Below the pieces are notes generated by a model, which worked only from the letters and a program-made list of their open reading frames with translations, did not search any database and was not told the DNA's origin. Positions 18,312 to 18,980 of a DNA stretch of 18,980 nucleotides are shown piece after piece. The position numbers and the translations under genes were made by a program. Each line of letters starts with the position of its first letter. Within the stretch, counting starts at the first letter, position 1. The stretch comes from Multifurca ochricompacta (Eukaryota; Basidiomycota; Agaricomycetes; Russulales; Russulaceae). The stretch is from contig WTXG01000488.1 of the NCBI GenBank assembly GCA_022496185.1, forward strand, positions 1-18,980. Direction: 5' to 3'.

Positions 18312-18707
18312 GGGAGGTGGTAAGGAACAATTTATTGATTGGAAAAACACTGGCAAGAGTCTGGTCACCGGCTTGATGATCAGCTCAGTCTCACAGTCTC
18401 TTTGCTCTTTTGCTCTTTGCTCTTTGCTCAGTGCAGTGCTTTTTTTTTTGAATTGAAAGGGGAGTCGAATGGGTGACAAGGTCGTGACGGATGAGTGACG
18501 GTAAAAAGGTGAATCGCTGTCACATCGCCTTTTATAACCCCAACAAACCAAAACATGCCGTAAGTACATAGCACAGCCACCCGTGATCAATAATCGCATC
18601 GCATCACAATCACATCACACAACTGCCAACTGCCAACTATCTACTTATTCTTATTCTTATTCTCTATATAATATAACACTGGAACTGACACACTGCCTTC
18701 CATCTCC
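18312..18707. other. Intergenic region, probable promoter of the minus-strand low-complexity gene
   Basis: Contains short purine-rich repeats on the minus strand (AGAGCAAA, four imperfect units at about 18398-18430), a T10 run (18439-18448) and TTATTC x3 (18646-18663). No separate gene is supported. The frame open across it is a stop-free extension of the downstream gene. Confidence 0.5.
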
Positions 18708-18980
18708 TTATTTCTTAATCATATTTTCCCTTCCAGGTCCAACTCCGATCCATTCTATCGGTACCTTTAGACATTCTTCGATGAAAGTTACATACTTCTT
18801 GCAATTCCTGGTAAATCTTCATACGACGACACGGCTGCAATTGACGTCTTCCAACCTGGAAAGGTAACATATGACACCTCGACTTTGTCAGCGTCTCCAG
18901 ATTGGCTGTACCCAATCCACCACAAAAATTGAGAATATAGTTTTGACGTAACAATATGTGGTCATCAACAAACTAACCTG
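18708..18980 (-). CDS. ADE12: Adenylosuccinate synthetase, C-terminal part (partial at window edge; one apparent frameshift)
   Basis: De novo AMP synthesis: IMP + Asp + GTP to adenylosuccinate, cytosolic. On the minus strand the last exon (from 18905) reads KVEVSYVTFPGWKTSIAAVS then SYEDLPGIAR, and ends VPIEWIGVGPGRENMIKK with TAA at 18710-18708. FPGW, SYEDLP and WIGVGPGR are the family's C-terminal signatures. A probable 72-nt intron (18906-18977) leaves three exon bases at the edge. Between GIAR and YVTFIEE the frame shifts by one: one base is missing near 18792 relative to the family, which creates an early TAA. For an essential single-copy gene this suggests an assembly error or a duplicated pseudogene. 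A second frame irregularity is possible near 18890. Confidence 0.8.

Noticed and set aside
18312..18599. N-terminal extension of the low-complexity protein starting at 18599
   Set aside because: Open frame only; it overlaps simple-repeat promoter-like sequence, has no conserved look, and a good start exists at 18311.
1..18980. CRISPR array, rRNA or prokaryotic operon signals
   Set aside because: No regularly spaced repeats and no rRNA segments; spliceosomal introns and a Pol III-type tRNA show nuclear fungal DNA.

Overview
The window is nuclear DNA of a filamentous basidiomycete, most likely an Agaricomycete. The reasons are very short introns (about 50-70 nt, GT-AG), a multi-copy microsomal cytochrome P450 family of agaricomycete type, and degenerate members of a nuclease-kinase family that is expanded in these fungi. 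It falls into two parts: a gene-poor, repeat-rich accessory region (about 1-14930) and a conserved housekeeping block (about 15770-18980).

Accessory part, left to right. Two minus-strand fragments of a PD-(D/E)XK nuclease / kinase family lie at 1-340 (nuclease half, running off the left edge) and 1781-2575 (kinase half), with repeat blocks R1 and C nearby. A gene-free stretch with a dense CTAG cluster follows. Next come two convergent P450 genes of one family, P450-1 (4376-6632, plus) and P450-2 (7049-9343, minus), with a tRNA-Gly(GCC) gene between their 3' ends. A 3' fragment of a third paralogue, P450-3 (11069-11663, minus), is cut off inside an intron. All three share the same exon plan, including an 11-nt microexon just before the heme-binding loop, and all three are broken mainly by single-base losses.

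The most striking object is a nearly perfect palindrome at 12120-13896. Its arms are about 880 bp and its spacer 19 nt, and each arm carries the nuclease half of the nuclease-kinase family, head to head. Only the right copy continues into the kinase half (to 14430). The arms are nearly identical over most of their length but clearly diverged next to the centre. Shorter inverted blocks (A and C) flank the palindrome, and between them sits a block (B) that is direct instead of inverted. Transcription across the palindrome would give a long hairpin RNA. The left junction of this cassette contains a 39-nt copy of an exon of the gene at 16761-18311.

Housekeeping part. COX16 (minus, three exons, intact, 129 aa) is followed by a low-complexity basic nuclear-type protein (minus, polyQ/polyP/polyA, with a 192-nt intron that is in frame and stop-free). 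At the right edge is the 3' end of ADE12 (adenylosuccinate synthetase, minus), which contains one apparent single-base frameshift. These genes are co-oriented but have unrelated functions. Nothing suggests that the P450s and the nuclease-kinase copies act together; they look like multigene-family members decaying in a rearrangement-prone interval.
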